Shown: positions 46,008 to 57,909, counted from the stretch's first letter. The stretch: DNA of 64,000 bases from Acanthamoeba sp. SK_2022b (GCA_027943245.1 JANDJZ010000093.1:1-64000); one strand, 5' to 3'. The notes: generated by a model from the letters alone, not told the origin. Numbers and translations are program-made.

Positions 46008-48630
46008 CTAAAAGAGAAAGAAGCGCTGGGCAAGGGGCAACTTCGCGGCCGGATCACATCCGAGGGCCTCGCCGGCGACCAGCACTTCGTAGGTCTCGGG
46101 GTCTATCTTCACCTGAGCACATAACGATGAGCTCCCGTTGCCATCGTCACCAGGCGAACTGGGCGAAGGGACCAACCTGGGGCAGAGTGCTGTTGAGCTT
46201 CATGTGGGCCTTGGTCAGATTACGACAGCCCTTGATTGCCTCCACACGCTTGGCGAGCTCGTACTTCTTCACCTCTCCCTATACCCATGTGGTGAAGTTG
46301 TGTTAGCAAGCAACATGTCGCACGGGCGGGAGAGCTGCCGCGGGGCAGGAGGTCCTGGCCCTACGCTTTCGACAGAAAGTTGGGAGACGAAGGCAATGGA
46401 ACACTTGGCAGCCGCCTTGCCCAGAGCAGCAAACATTGGTCTGTGGATACCGAAAAGGGCGGGAAACTGTTGGCAGACGCGGTAAACAACGCGCATGCGA
46501 GCTCGAGCGTACCGCATGATGACCGGTTCGGGAGTGGGAATTGACGCGTTGGGATCGCCCATCTGGGCGTAGGCGATCACGCCTCCCTTCACCACGATCT
46601 CAGGCTTGCTTCCGAAAAATGCCGGCTTCCTACAAGACTCGGCCCATCAGTACCACCACTCACACTTGCGCGCGAGCAAGAGGCTGCTTGGCTCAGGAGA
46701 GGGCGAGATGAAATGGGCGCCGTACCAAAGCACGAGGTCGGCAAATTTGCCGGTCTCGACCGAGCCGATCAAGTGGGAGAGCCCGTGCGTGACGGCCGGA
46801 TTGATGGTATACTTGGCGATGTACCGCCTCACCCGGAAGTTGTCATTCTCCTGGTGCACGGCCTTGGAGCTCTCCTCCTCTTCCTCCTCCTTGTCGTCAG
46901 CGAGATGGCCGCGCTGCAGCTTCATCTTAGCCGCCGTTTGCCAGGTGCGGGTGATGACCTGCAGACCACCGGTCCTCGGGTCAAATTGGAAACTAAAAAA
47001 CGAAGCAAGAGCTTCGGTAAGCACCTCGCCTACGCGGCCCATGGCCTGCGAGTCGGAGGAAATCATGCTGATGGCCCCGATATCGTGCAGAATGTCCTCG
47101 GCGGCAATTGTTTCGGCTGTTACGTGACAACAAAAGTAAATTTAATAATCCAAAATATTAAAGTATTGTGTACTGAGTGCATCGTGAAGAGGCGACAGCT
47201 TGAAGTGGTAGTACCTCGAATGCGACTCTCGGCAAAGGCAATGTCTTCGTTGATCGTTTTGTCCAGGTGGTGGCACACCATCAACATGTCCTGTGTCAAC
47301 CGGAAACGTTCAGCGCAGACATTACATGAGTGCAGGCGCACACAGCGGAAGGGGAGTTGCGGGAGGGGGGTCGTGCCAGGTGTTCATCGAGAGTGTTGAC
47401 GGTGAAGGGACGCGTGGGGTTGGTGGAAGAGGGCAGCACATTGGGGTCTGCCAACACAAACTTGCTCTCTTAACTCTGCTCGCAGAGAGAGAAGAGGAGA
47501 GGCCTGCGTACGAGCAACGACGGAGAGAATGTCCGGGGCGTGCCCGCCACCAGCGCCTTCGGTGTGGTAGGTGTGAATGCACCGGCCTTCGAAGGCCTCC
47601 ACGGTTTGCTCCACACACGACGACTCGTTCAGCGTGTCTGTATGGATCGTCACCTGTTTGGTCATTCGTAGGTCGTTTGTGTGTACACGATGCCACGACG
47701 TTAGCAGGCGCACACCGGTTTGCTGAAGAGGTGGCAGGCGCGTGCCTGAATGTCGTAGCGCTCGGCGATGGAGAGACAGTTACGAATGGTCGAGGGCGTG
47801 GTACCCCAATCCTCGTGGAGTTTCAGCCCCACTGCCCCCGCTGCCACTTGCTCGTGCAACCCTGCCCAATGGACATCAATATTGTGATTCGTTGGCCCTA
47901 TTTTAGTTGATTAAAGTGGCAGGATGGTTACCTTCAGGGCGCGAGGAGTTGCCCTTGCCGGTGAAGGCAAAGTTCATGGGCAGGTTGTCCGTGGCCTGAA
48001 GCATCATTCGGAAATGGGATGGCGAAGGCGTGCATGTCGTCGCTTCCGTTCACGACATCGGCACACGCACACAAAGGAGCAAGTAAGCTGCGCCTGTAGC
48101 GGTGGTGAAGCCATAAAATGACAGGTATAGGTGTGTCTATGTACCATTGGTCCCAGTGGAGGGTCCCGTGCCGCCGCCCAGCATCGTCGTAACGCCGCTC
48201 GCCAGCGCTTCGTGAACTCTAGGCAAGTTTTTAAGAAGACGTGTGAGTGCGGGCGCGACAAGATCGAACAACTGGTACCTTTCCTCTGACGTGAGCAATG
48301 ACGTTTGTAACAAATAATAAGATAGTAATAACGATGACGTTGATGGCGACACCAACGAAACAGAAAATGTTGGCTGCAGCGAGGATGTAAGCGGGTGAGG
48401 AGCTGCGGGAGTACTGTTGAGGGCAGATATAGTGAATGTGCGTATCTATGCCGCCGGCCGTCACGATCAACCCCTCGCATGCTAGCGATTTCAAGTGCCA
48501 CCACAGGAGATATGTTAGCTTTGCTTTGCCTACACAGACTGCGAGCGAGCAGTACCGATGACATCGGTAGTGACGCCCACTACCATCTGCACGCCCTCCA
48601 TCACTAATCATACGTGACAAGCACATATAC

Positions 48631-48697
<67 letters not shown>

Positions 48698-50370
48698 TCA
48701 ACTGCTACATTCTCAATTCTGCGGTTGTGCAGAGGAGGCCTACCATCAGGGTTTCCAGCCTTTCCGATTCCAGCTATGAGGCCTCCCTTGATGCCGATGT
48801 CGGCCTTGTAGATACCCGTGTAGTCCACGATCAACTGTACACGACACAGCGCGAGCCAACGTTGGTCAAAGATACCCACACAGCAATTTCTCACGGTTGG
48901 CTATATCATCATAACCATAACCATCGCTGGGCAAGTGTAGGGTCGTTGCGTACGGCATTGGTGAGGACACAGTCGAGGGCGTCGTCAGCCGACACGCCGG
49001 AGGCCTGGCCCATGCCATCGCGCAGCACTTTGCCGCCGCCAAATTTACACTCATCGCCGTATACCGCAAAGTCGCGCTCGACCTCGATCACAAGGCCAGT
49101 GTCGCCCAGTCGCACCAGATCGCCGGTCGTAGGCCCGAAGATGCTTGCGTAGTGCGACCGCGTCATGGTGGCCACCGCACCGGTCTTGCGCTTTTTCTGA
49201 TGCTTGTGGGCAAACTTGCGGCGTGCGAGTGTGCCCAGGATGGCCGTGGCGTTATCAGCGAGGACAGGGCCCGGTGCAAGATCGTTACCGCCCGACACAA
49301 TGCGCCGACCAGCGATGTCGACCAGCGGCACCGATTTGGTCTCGCCCGGCTCGAACCTATCGATGCGCACACCAAGAGGCATCTCCGTGACATCAGGGAA
49401 GACTGCGCGTGCTCTCAGCCTAAGAGGGGAGTTTCGCGTGGGTACCGGACAGCGGTACCGGCAGGGATGTTGAGTCGTTTGCCGTAGGCCATGACCCGAT
49501 CGAACTGCAGGTAGGGGTTGACCTCGCTGAAGTGGTAGTGGCTGCCGACCTGAAAGCGCGCCCACGACACGTGACACCATTGATATTCGCATGAGTGCCC
49601 CGACGCCAGCAACGCTCGCGAACACGTGCGTAATGGCTGATACCTGAATGGGCCGATCACACAGACTAGTGACCTTGACGAGGGCCACCTCGCGACCCGA
49701 ATTGAGCACGATGTCATCCTGGCCACTGGCGAGCACTTGGCCGATGCCCTCGCTCCGGCCCACCTCCACGCCTTCCACGGCTTGCTCCACTTCCCTTTCA
49801 TCATGGTGACCTCCTTCGACGACCTTCTGTTCCCCTTCGTCTGTGCTATCGCCACCACCGTGATCACTGCTCAATGTCACTGCGCCGTGGGGGGCCGATG
49901 GCTTGCTGGCGCTCGATGCCGTCAAGGCGGCGGTGGCGGGGATGGGCAGAAAGCTGCCGTAGAGGGCGAGGCTCATGTCGCCGTCCATGGCCGCGATGGG
50001 CGCGTGGACGGTGACCAGCTTCGTGCCGTCAGGGAACGTGCCCTCCACCTGCACTTCGTCGATCAGCTCTGCCACGCCTTCCATCACCTGCCCCACACAA
50101 CAGCAAGGAATGGTTGAGCCAGCAATACGAGAGGGGGGGGGAAGTAGGGAGGGGAGGAGAATGGACCTGGTTGCGGCCGAGCAAGCTGCGGCCAAGGTCC
50201 ATGAGCTGGGCGACGGAGCGGCCGTCGCGGATGAACTCCAAGATTTGAGCTGCGATGAGGGCCACCGCTTCCGGGTGATTAAGGCGCAGTCCTCGTGCCA
50301 GTCGTTTTTGTGCGAGAAAGCCGGCATAGTGAAGTTGCAGCTTCTCCTGCTCTCTCGGATTCAACCTCAT
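46008..50370 (-). CDS. urease, fused gamma-beta-alpha polypeptide
   Basis: ATG 50370 gives the gamma part ([20 protein letters not shown]). The beta part follows ([20 protein letters not shown], then [20 protein letters not shown] and [19 protein letters not shown]). The alpha part starts [20 protein letters not shown]. Nickel-site and catalytic residues are visible: [14 protein letters not shown] (His-x-His), [12 protein letters not shown] with the Lys that is carbamylated, [25 protein letters not shown], the flap VCHHLD, and [10 protein letters not shown] with the Asp ligand. The stop is at 46008 after [11 protein letters not shown]. Urease hydrolyses urea to ammonia and carbamate in the cytosol. 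The single-chain fusion matches plant and fungal ureases. At least a dozen introns; a 120-residue Ser/Gly/Glu-rich linker between the beta halves may be partly intronic. Confidence 0.93.
48632..48695. repeat. (CA)32 microsatellite in urease intron
   Basis: An uninterrupted CA run on plus, GT in the urease sense, lies between the exon coding [18 protein letters not shown] and the exon starting MEGVQMVVG. Confidence 0.95.
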
Positions 50371-50612
50371 CTTCTCGCTACAAATCTGTGGGGCAAAAGA
50401 TCGACAAAAGATGGGGCTGACTGCGGGTTCTCAAACTTCTTCTACTCCTTCTCCGAGGTTAGGCTGGCCAGCTGCTACCGTCACAACAAGCAAAGAACGA
50501 AGAAAGCAGAACGACCAGAAAGAAAGAAACCAATTTGCAATTAGGTTTTTTCTTCGTTTTACGTTTTATTTGGATCGGAAGAAGCCAAAGACACGCGCCT
50601 CCCACACGCAAG
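50371..50612. promoter_or_regulatory. divergent urease/UreG promoter region
   Basis: These 242 bp lie between the urease ATG (minus) and the UreG ATG (plus). The layout would allow co-regulation of enzyme and nickel chaperone. It includes a T/A-rich stretch at 50541-50580. No operator-like palindrome stands out. Confidence 0.55.
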
Positions 50613-51751
50613 ATGGAAACGTCCAACGCTGGATCATCAGCGCCGCATGAGCACCACCACCACCACCACCATGGGGAGCACGATCATCACCACCACCATG
50701 AGCACCCGCACGATCATCACCACCACGAGCACGGCCACCATCATCATGGGGAGCACGGGCACACACATGAGAAGATGGATCACCCTGGCAGCTTTAAGGC
50801 TCGTGACCAGCCCCTTTACCACAAGAGGAACTGGCAGGAGCGATCTTTCACTGTAGGTAACTACTCCGTTTTCTGCGGATCACCACCTTCATCTTTTGCA
50901 TTCATTTCCCGATTTCGATCAACCATTATGCTAAGATGGTTTCATCACCAACGCCCGTGCTAAAGATTTATTCTAAACCTATTATTATTATTATTTATTT
51001 GCCCATGGCAGGTATTGGCGGTCCTGTCGGTTCGGGCAAGACGGCACTCATGCTGGCGCTGTGCCAGAAGCTGAGGGACAACTACAACATCGCCGCCGTC
51101 ACCAACGATATCTTCACCAAAGAGGACGGCGAGTTCCTGGTCAAGAACAAGGCTCTCGACCCCGAGCGTATCGTGGCCATCGAGACGGGTACCCGCCTCC
51201 TGCGCTTGTGTCGCGAGCCCTACAAGTGGCTTCGCGTTGCTCATACCACGATTGCGTAAGGTGGCTGCCCGCACGCCGCGATTCGTGAGGACATCTCGGC
51301 CAACTTGCTGGCGCTTGAGGAGCTCTCGCACAAGTTCAACACGCAGATGCTGCTCATCGAGTCCGGCGGCGACAACCTGGCGGCGAACTACTCGCGCGAG
51401 TTGGCCGACTACATCATCTACGTGATTGACGTGGCCGGAGGCGACAAGATCCCGCGCAAGGGCGGCCCTGGCATTACCCAGTCGGATCTGCTCGTGATCA
51501 ACAAGACCGACCTCGCTCCCGCCGTGGGCGCTGACCTTGGGGTACGTTCGTTGGCGGCTTTCGCTCCCTTCGAACTCTGTCTTACTTTCTTATTCTTCGC
51601 TGTCTCTGCGTATGTACAGGTCATGGAGCGTGACGCCAAGAAGATCAGGGAGGACGGGCCCACCATCTTTTCGCAGGCCAAGCACGGCGTGGGCATCGAT
51701 GAGATCGTCCAACTCATCGTGCAGGCCTGGCACGAAGCCACGGGCCAGTGA
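50613..51751 (+). CDS. ureG: urease accessory GTPase UreG, His-rich N-terminus
   Basis: Exon 1 (50613-50856) starts [17 protein letters not shown]. It holds over 25 His in about 50 residues, then RSFTVG, which joins in frame to [20 protein letters not shown] (exon 2 from 51012, the P-loop). Further landmarks are [38 protein letters not shown] with the CPH nickel motif built across an intron, [40 protein letters not shown] and INKTDLAP (NKxD). The end is [10 protein letters not shown], stop 51751. UreG is the GTP-dependent nickel chaperone that works with UreF and UreD to load the urease site. The His tract is as in plant UreG and should bind nickel. Confidence 0.95.
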
Positions 51752-52137
51752 CATCTGCGGCGGCATTCGTGCCCGCAGCGGTACTGGGAAATTTCGAGGC
51801 CTTCCGTGGTTCCTCAATACTCGTCAAAACAAATGAAATTTCGACAGCGCATACGGGCACCTTACGGGGAGGACCGCTTTGGCAAGCAGAGCCGGCGGCA
51901 AATGGCAGGGGAAACCCGCGCGTTGCGCTGTGTGGACGCAGGGAGAGCACGAGAGGAAGCAGGCAGACGCAAGAGAACACGAGCGACAAGACGCGTTGCC
52001 TCAAGAGCCAGCTTCTTTTCTGTACAAAGCAGCGACTACCTCGTAGCGGTCTGCCATACCTATCACGTGCAGCTGCAACCACAACAAGACCGTCAATCGT
52101 TCATCTGCCCCTTCGTAGTGTAAAATCAGAAGCATCA
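51752..52137. other. intergenic spacer
   Basis: 386 bp between UreG and the methyltransferase gene, both on plus. It has normal CpG content and no reading frame that I would support. Confidence 0.5.
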
Positions 52138-53155
52138 ATGGCAGGATCTGCGTATGGCAAGGGCCGCGAAGTACGAATACCCCTCATGCCGTCACGTGCT
52201 GCACGATCAGTCATTCAATCTTGATGTCTCTGCCGGTTGTCTGCAGTATTGGGACAAGCGGTATAAGAAGGACGAAGAACAGTTTGATTGGTACCAGCGC
52301 TACGACACACTCAAGCACATTCTGAATGAGGTGACCCCTAAAACGATGGATCGCATCTTGATGGTCGGTTGCGGCAACTCAAGTACGTCGTCTGCCAGCT
52401 GCACCTTGCTGAGCGGTTTTTTATTTCTTATTAATTCATGAACATCAGGAATGTCTGAACACATGGTGGAGGACGGTTATGCCGTGACAAGCATCACGAA
52501 CGTGGACATCTCACCCGTAGTAATCGATCAGATGCGAAAGAAGCATCCCGATATGGACTGTGCGTATTGCTTGCTTGTGTTTTCGACGAACGCCCGACGA
52601 GTGCCGACTTCTTCCTGGTCGTCTCACATTTCGTCGTGTGTGGACCCTCGTCGAACGACGCAGGGCGAGTTGCCGATGCCACCAGGATGCCTGAGTTCGG
52701 GGACCATACCTTTGATGCGGCTATCGACAAGGGAACCATGGATGCCATTCTGGTACCCCAGCACTCTCTCTCTCTCTCTCTTGGCGCTCCAGCTTGCCCA
52801 TGTGTCCTTACTCATGCCGCGGCCCTCGTCAACCTGGACAGTGTGGCGAAGGCAGCGCAGAGAACACGGAGAAGATCCTCTCAGAGATGGCGCGCCTCAT
52901 CAAACCCGGTGGCGTGTTCCTGCTCATCACGTATGGCCAGCCCAAGACACGCCTCCACTACTTGTGCAAAGAGAGGTTCGGCTGGGACGTCGAGCAGCGC
53001 ACAGTCGGTACCGCACGCCTGCTTGGCTCTTACTCTCACGCACGGTGAGCCTCACATCGCCCGATTTTTCCTGCTCTCCAGCCAAGCAAGCGCCTCCCGG
53101 TTCAGACGAGAAGGCCGACGTGCACTACATCTACATTTGCAGGAAAAAGAAGTGA
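52138..53155 (+). CDS. EEF1AKMT4-like SAM-dependent methyltransferase
   Basis: ATG 52138 gives MAGSAYGKGRE, spliced to YWDKRYKKDEEQFDWYQRYD, a near-invariant start of the METTL13/EEF1AKMT4 group. RILMVGCGNS is SAM motif I (split by an intron after Ser), followed by MSEHMVEDGYAVTSITNVDI with the acidic residue at the end of strand 2, VVIDQMRKKHPDMD, and TFDAAIDKGTMDAIL. The last exons give ARLIKPGGVFLLITYGQPK and ADVHYIYICRKKK, stop 53155. Family members methylate lysines of elongation factor 1A in the cytosol. The substrate here is inferred from family. It lies between UreG and UreF but has no known link to urease. Confidence 0.82.
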
Positions 53156-53680
53156 GCTCGGCCGTCCAACATGGTCACCGTCTGTCCACCCGATTCATGT
53201 AACACTTCAAGTGCTGAAGCGAGGAACACTTCCTTACCCGCGACGACTCCATCCCCGCTTACCTTTGTTTGCCTCCCCCCGAGAGCCGGCGAACACTTTG
53301 ACTCACACCCGCCTCTTTCATCTCTCTCCCGCTCTTGCCCTGTTTTCGTGCTCACGTTTTGCCTGGCCTGGTGTGCTCATTGCTCTCTTGTTTATAAATC
53401 CTCCCTCATTCTTGTCCTCCTTCTCTTTCGCTTGTCGCTTTCGTTCTTTGCTTCGCTTTCTTTCCGTCTCGTGATCATCACCAGGCGTAATGGGGGGAGG
53501 AGAAAGGGAATTATAGAAAAATTCGGGCGCAAGAGAGGAAAGGTGAGAACTCGACTCCGGGTGCTATGGCGCATGCGCCATCCGCGAGAAGCTGGCGCCG
53601 CTTGCGCGACGAGGTCACGGTTTGTGGCAGAACGGCGGCCTAGTATCCGCAAAGAGAGACCAACACAATACCCCAACGGC
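53156..53680. other. intergenic spacer
   Basis: Between the methyltransferase stop and the UreF start. A pyrimidine-rich stretch covers about 53310-53470. No further gene was seen. Confidence 0.5.
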
Positions 53681-55002
53681 ATGGGTGGCGACTGGCTCGT
53701 ATGGCAGCTCATCGACTCTGCCTTCCCCACGGGCGGCTTTGTACACTCAGGTATCGTTCCCCCCCGCCATTCGGCTCTCTTTTTCTTATTTCTCACTTTT
53801 CTGTTCCGAAGGTGGCCTCGAAGCGGCGGCGCAGGCCGGGCTCATCTCTGACGGTAAATCGCTTGAGCAGGTAACCTCCCCTTTCTCTCTCTCTCTTTTT
53901 TGTTAAAAAGTCAACAAAATTAAAAAATCAATAACCAGCTGGCCAAAAATTAAAAAAAAAAAAAAATTAAAAAACTCACTCACGCCTTTACACAAACACA
54001 GTATCTGCAAGAGCAACTCAACCAGACGGCAAGCACAACGATGAAGTTGGCGATCAGCGCCCATCAGGCCCTGGACAAATCACAGGCGTTTGACTCCGTG
54101 CGCCTGCCCTCTGCCCCATTTTTTTGTTGTTGCAGCGGGCAACATTCCATTCGCCTTTAGGGACTCACCTTGCCGTCATCCACAGAACTTTGAAGCGTTT
54201 GCAGAAGTGGATAGGCTCGCGCAGGCCATGACGACCAATCACGTCGCCAATCGAGCCAGCCGTGCTCAGGTACAGCGCACGCACTAATGCCACCCGACTG
54301 AAGCGGTGCCTTACGCAAACTTGTGAGTGATGTGCGGTAAAGGGCATGGCCTTGCTGTCCACCGCCGCATCGTGCCTGGCCGATAGCGAGCTGGGTGCCT
54401 ACAAGCGGGCCATCTACTTCTCCTCGCCTTCTCTCTACGGTCACTACGCTCCCGTGTTTGGTCTCGTCTGCAAAATGCTCGGTACGCCCCTTGGCTCATG
54501 GCCACCACACACCACACGCACACTGTGAACGAAGCGAGTGGGCCGGTCGGACTGACTTGTTCGACAACATGTAGACGTGCCGCTGGATACTACGAAACAG
54601 ATGTTTCTGTTTGTCGTCTTGCGATCTCTCATAAGCAGCGCGGTGCGTCTCAACCTCACCGGCCCGCTGGAAGGCCAGCGGCTTCAGCTGCGCTGCTCGA
54701 CGTACGCCGAGGCGCTGCTCGAGCGCCACTCTGGGCGAGAGGGAAGCCAGGCCGAGGCTGCGCGCCGACCACGTAAGGGAGCCGAAACAGAGGAGGAGAA
54801 AGAGGAGCAGTTGATGAAGGATGAGATAGAGCACAAAATGAGCGAGGACCAAGACCACGCGGCCGCGAAGGTGGAAATGAAGATGAAAAAGAGCGAGGCC
54901 TTCGAGCTGCCACCGGACCACGACTGCTACCAGACGTCCCCGCTGCTCGACTTGGTCCAGGGCATGCACGATCGCCTGTATTCGCGCCTCTTCAACACAT
55001 GA
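53681..55002 (+). CDS. ureF: urease accessory protein UreF
   Basis: ATG 53681 gives MGGDWLVWQLIDSAFPTGGF, VHSG then GLEAAAQAGLISD, the usual N-terminal UreF pattern. Later exons give YLQEQLNQTAS, NFEAFAEVDRLAQAMTTNHV, ANRASRAQGMALLSTAAS, SSPSLYGHYAPVFGLVCKML and TTKQMFLFVVLRSLISSAVR. The last exon carries a Glu/Lys-rich insertion of about 60 residues (EEEKEEQLMKDEIEHKM) before the end DLVQGMHDRLYSRLFNT, stop 55002. UreF bridges UreD and UreG in the activation complex. The charged insertion is longer than in typical UreF. About seven exons; an A/T-rich intron lies near 53900-54000. Confidence 0.9.
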
Positions 55003-55287
55003 TGCACACGAAATCGTTAATATTTTACATTTTGTATTCCTGTGACCAACATGTAGACAAATCGGTGCGACGTGGGCGAAAAGGCTTGCCCCTTTACTTC
55101 TTGGCATGTAGCTGGCTGTTCCTGTGCATCTAGCTGGGGTACTGCAACAGCTCACACACTTTCCCAAGCCAGGCGTGGCTTCCCATGGATAGAGTTGCTG
55201 CGATGTTGCGCAGCCATCCTTTTGTGTTTCTCTTCACGCACTACACGTCTGTACATGAGGCGTGGCTGCGGTCCCCACAGGCGGCGA

Positions 55288-56114
55288 TCACTTCTTCGCC
55301 AAGGCCCTAACCAAAAAGACGCCCGCGGTCAACGCGCCAGCAGCCAACAGCGTCGCACCGCCCACCAGTCCCATGCCCACCAGGCCGTCTGGTGTTGTAG
55401 TGAGCATTGTGTGTGCGTCAGCAAAACTTCGCGAGCACTATGGGCGCTAGAGCAAGCACGGGCGATGGGGAGAGCGGGAGCAACCTTTGGTGATCTGTTC
55501 GTCGAGGAGGGCCTTCATGGCGCGGGCCTGGCGGTTGTGGGGCTCGACCTGCAGCAGGGTCTCAGCGTGCTTACGGGCGGCCACGTAGTCGCCCAGCCTG
55601 AAGTAGGCCAGGGCGAGGTAGTAAAGGGTGGCACGGCCGCCGTCGTCGCTCTCCTCTCGCAGAAGCTCGTGTAGCAGCCGCACGCCGCGCTCCACCTGCT
55701 GTCTGTTGTTGCTTCGTATGAGGAGCACCGCATAGGGAAACTTCTTGTCACCACCCGAGCCGTGCTGCCTGCACGCTTCCTTGTACTCGCGCTCCAGCCG
55801 CTGCGTGCACACATAGGGTAAGTAGAAGCCAAATCCAATAAGAACGGGGGGCATCATCAGAAGTAATTGAATTGCAGCATCTTTCACTATACTGAACAGA
55901 GCCAACAGGGGCAGTGCACACGGTGTGAACCTGCAGCTATAGCTGGACTGGAGCACAAAGAGAAGGGAGGATGCAACCAGCAGATTGAAAATGGATACTG
56001 TACCTCTAGATCGAGTCTGAAATCGATAGACTCCTCGCTCTTCATCTGTTGTCGGATGTCCTCCTTGATTTCTTCTGTTGTTTGCTTGTCGTACTCCCGC
56101 TCATCGCGATCCAT
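55288..56114 (-). CDS. FIS1: mitochondrial fission 1 protein (FIS1)
   Basis: ATG 56114 gives MDRDEREYDKQTTEEIKEDI. After an intron the TPR-like core reads RLEREYKEACRQHG, PYAVLLIRSNNRQQVERGVR, LLHELLREESDDGG, ATLYYLALAYFRLGDYVAAR and LLQVEPHNRQARAMKALLDE. The last exon encodes the tail anchor (DGLVGMGLVGGATLLAAGAL, then ALTAGVFLVRALAKK), stop 55288. This is the FIS1 arrangement: cytosolic TPR bundle plus C-terminal outer-membrane anchor with basic end, recruiting dynamin-type GTPase for mitochondrial or peroxisomal division. The N-terminal arm is acidic and not closely family-like. Confidence 0.88.
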
Positions 56115-56702
56115 CTTGCTTTTCGCAAATCGAAATCTTTCACTTGTTTCTTCCAGTGCTTGTTCTATACGACGGAAAATGAAAAAATATCCTTTTTGGT
56201 TCCCGGTGTGCGAACCACCCCATCGTTCTCGTCCCGGTTGCGATCAAGCCCCAGCGGGGCAGTCACACGGCGCTACTGGCGGCCTGTTCGGGCCGGTTGC
56301 TTGGCCCGCAGAAAAAAAGCCAACGGCATGCCCGAACGTGCCGTATGGGAGATACGCAGCGCAACGACGGGGAGCCACGTCAAGTGCCTGTCAGCTTGAG
56401 CGCAGCCAGATCAGGGCAGTGCAGGAGGAAAAAGGACGAGGTAACGGATTGGACTCGGGTTGGAGGCCCCTAAGGCCCCCGGTGATTGACCTTGTATGCC
56501 TCCAGAAGGGAAAAAACAGCGAGCTGTGGCGAATCGGGCCCGAGATACAGAATTTCTGAACTCCGTAGACGCAATAGCGCCATCATGATGACACACCAGA
56601 ACAGAAACTCTTAAGAGTGCCGCAACGGGCCCAACAACTCACTCAACAAAACGGCAAGCCAGAAACTCTGCGGTAGCCCCACTCCAGTTTCAAGCGGTCA
56701 TC
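56115..56702. other. divergent spacer between FIS1 and the Ser-rich orphan
   Basis: It holds the 5' regions of both genes. No repeat or RNA gene was recognised. Confidence 0.5.
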
Positions 56703-57524
56703 ATGCTACCCCATGCTCACCCGATCATCCACAACTTCCCGCATCCGCCTCACAGCGCCGCAAGGGGCCACCACCACCACATCGAGTCGCTTCTGCAAAC
56801 CTACGGCTTCGCTCTAGATCCGCACCTTCGTCCTCTCGGGACCTCGACGAGCAGAGGGCAAACACCTCCGAGCATGTCCAAAGCATGCTTCCTCTGTTCT
56901 CCACTCGCTGCCACCTCAACCTCGAGCCCAAGGTCAAGTCTCGAACGACTCTCTATTGATTTTCTCCTCAACCCTTGTACATCAACAGCTGAGAAATCCA
57001 AGGACCAAGACGGCATCACGAAAAAGGCGTCAACGTCGATGTCGATGTCTCACCACTCGCCGGCTAGTTGCTCGTCGCCTTCCAACTGCGAAGATTCGCC
57101 CCACATGGGAGCCGACCTCCATGCCACGCCAGTACCCAGGCGTTCCAAGCTGCCGGCTATGGGTGTCGGCCTGCTCGATGTGCCAGACATGGAGCGCCTG
57201 ATCCCTGTTTCATCTTCCCCGATACCTGATCGCGCCTACGACGACCTCAACAAGCGTGCCGAGCCAGTAGGCAACCGCCTCCCCAGCAAGCGAAAGAGGC
57301 CGAATGAGGAGCCTTCAAGGAGCCTTCCTGCAGATCGTGCAGCCCGTGACGGCAAGCGACCTCGCGCCGAGGGACAACGTGCTTACCTGACGAACGCACT
57401 ATCAACCGCAGGTGGTGAGGAGGAAGGCTGGCAATTCGTTCCACACAACTTCCGCGTGTGCGATGGCCGAGCGGTCCGCCTCACGCGCAACCGCGAGCTC
57501 ATCTTCAAGCTCCGCCCCAAGTGA
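56703..57524 (+). CDS. single-exon Ser/Pro-rich protein, unknown
   Basis: 273 codons from ATG 56703 to TGA ending 57524, without introns. It has His-rich patches near the start (HPPHSAARGHHHHIESLL), Ser-rich low complexity in the middle (STSMSMSHHSPASCSSPS), a basic NLS-like stretch (RLPSKRKRPNEEPSRS), and a more ordered end (GWQFVPHNFRVCDGRAVRLT, RNRELIFKLRPK). It looks nuclear and mostly disordered. No family was recognised; the last 35 residues are the likeliest conserved part. Confidence 0.6.
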   Translation: MLPHAHPIIHNFPHPPHSAARGHHHHIESLLQTYGFALDPHLRPLGTSTSRGQTPPSMSKACFLCSPLAATSTSSPRSSLERLSIDFLLNPCTSTAEKSKDQDGITKKASTSMSMSHHSPASCSSPSNCEDSPHMGADLHATPVPRRSKLPAMGVGLLDVPDMERLIPVSSSPIPDRAYDDLNKRAEPVGNRLPSKRKRPNEEPSRSLPADRAARDGKRPRAEGQRAYLTNALSTAGGEEEGWQFVPHNFRVCDGRAVRLTRNRELIFKLRPK

Positions 57525-57909
57525 CGCATACCCCATCGCCTTGTGGAGATACATACAGACACTGAGATGCCACCCGATGTAGCAACAAATAAACGTCACG
57601 TAAAATATTAGGCCTTTTTGGTGGCTGGCTGTTGGTTGTTCCGCCCAGCAGTTCGGGTGCAATTCCGCAGCCGGCTCTACGAACGAGCACGGGATCAGTC
57701 ACATCGCGCACACGGCGTTGTGGCGGCCGCACAATGCGCATGAGGAGCTGTCACTCTATGATGCGTGGTGACAATCAATCTGCCCAATGAAGAATGTGCG
57801 TGCTACGGGCACCAGGTTAAAACCGAGAAGATAAGCAAGATGCTGCACCGATAAATTTCAATTGCAAACATTTCAAGAATAAAGAATATTAAATGGCCCT
57901 CCCAGTACA
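57525..57909. other. intergenic spacer
   Basis: 3' flank of the Ser-rich orphan and 5' flank of the SET-like gene. An AT-rich stretch at 57835-57895 ends in GTACAG, a possible splice acceptor for the next gene. Confidence 0.45.

Noticed and set aside
46008..55002. Bacterial-type urease operon by recent transfer
   Set aside because: Genes are on both strands, have many spliceosomal introns, and the urease is a single fused chain as in plants and fungi.
55867..56559. 230-codon plus-strand frame overlapping FIS1
   Set aside because: It runs through FIS1 exon and intron in antisense and has no motif or codon bias of its own.
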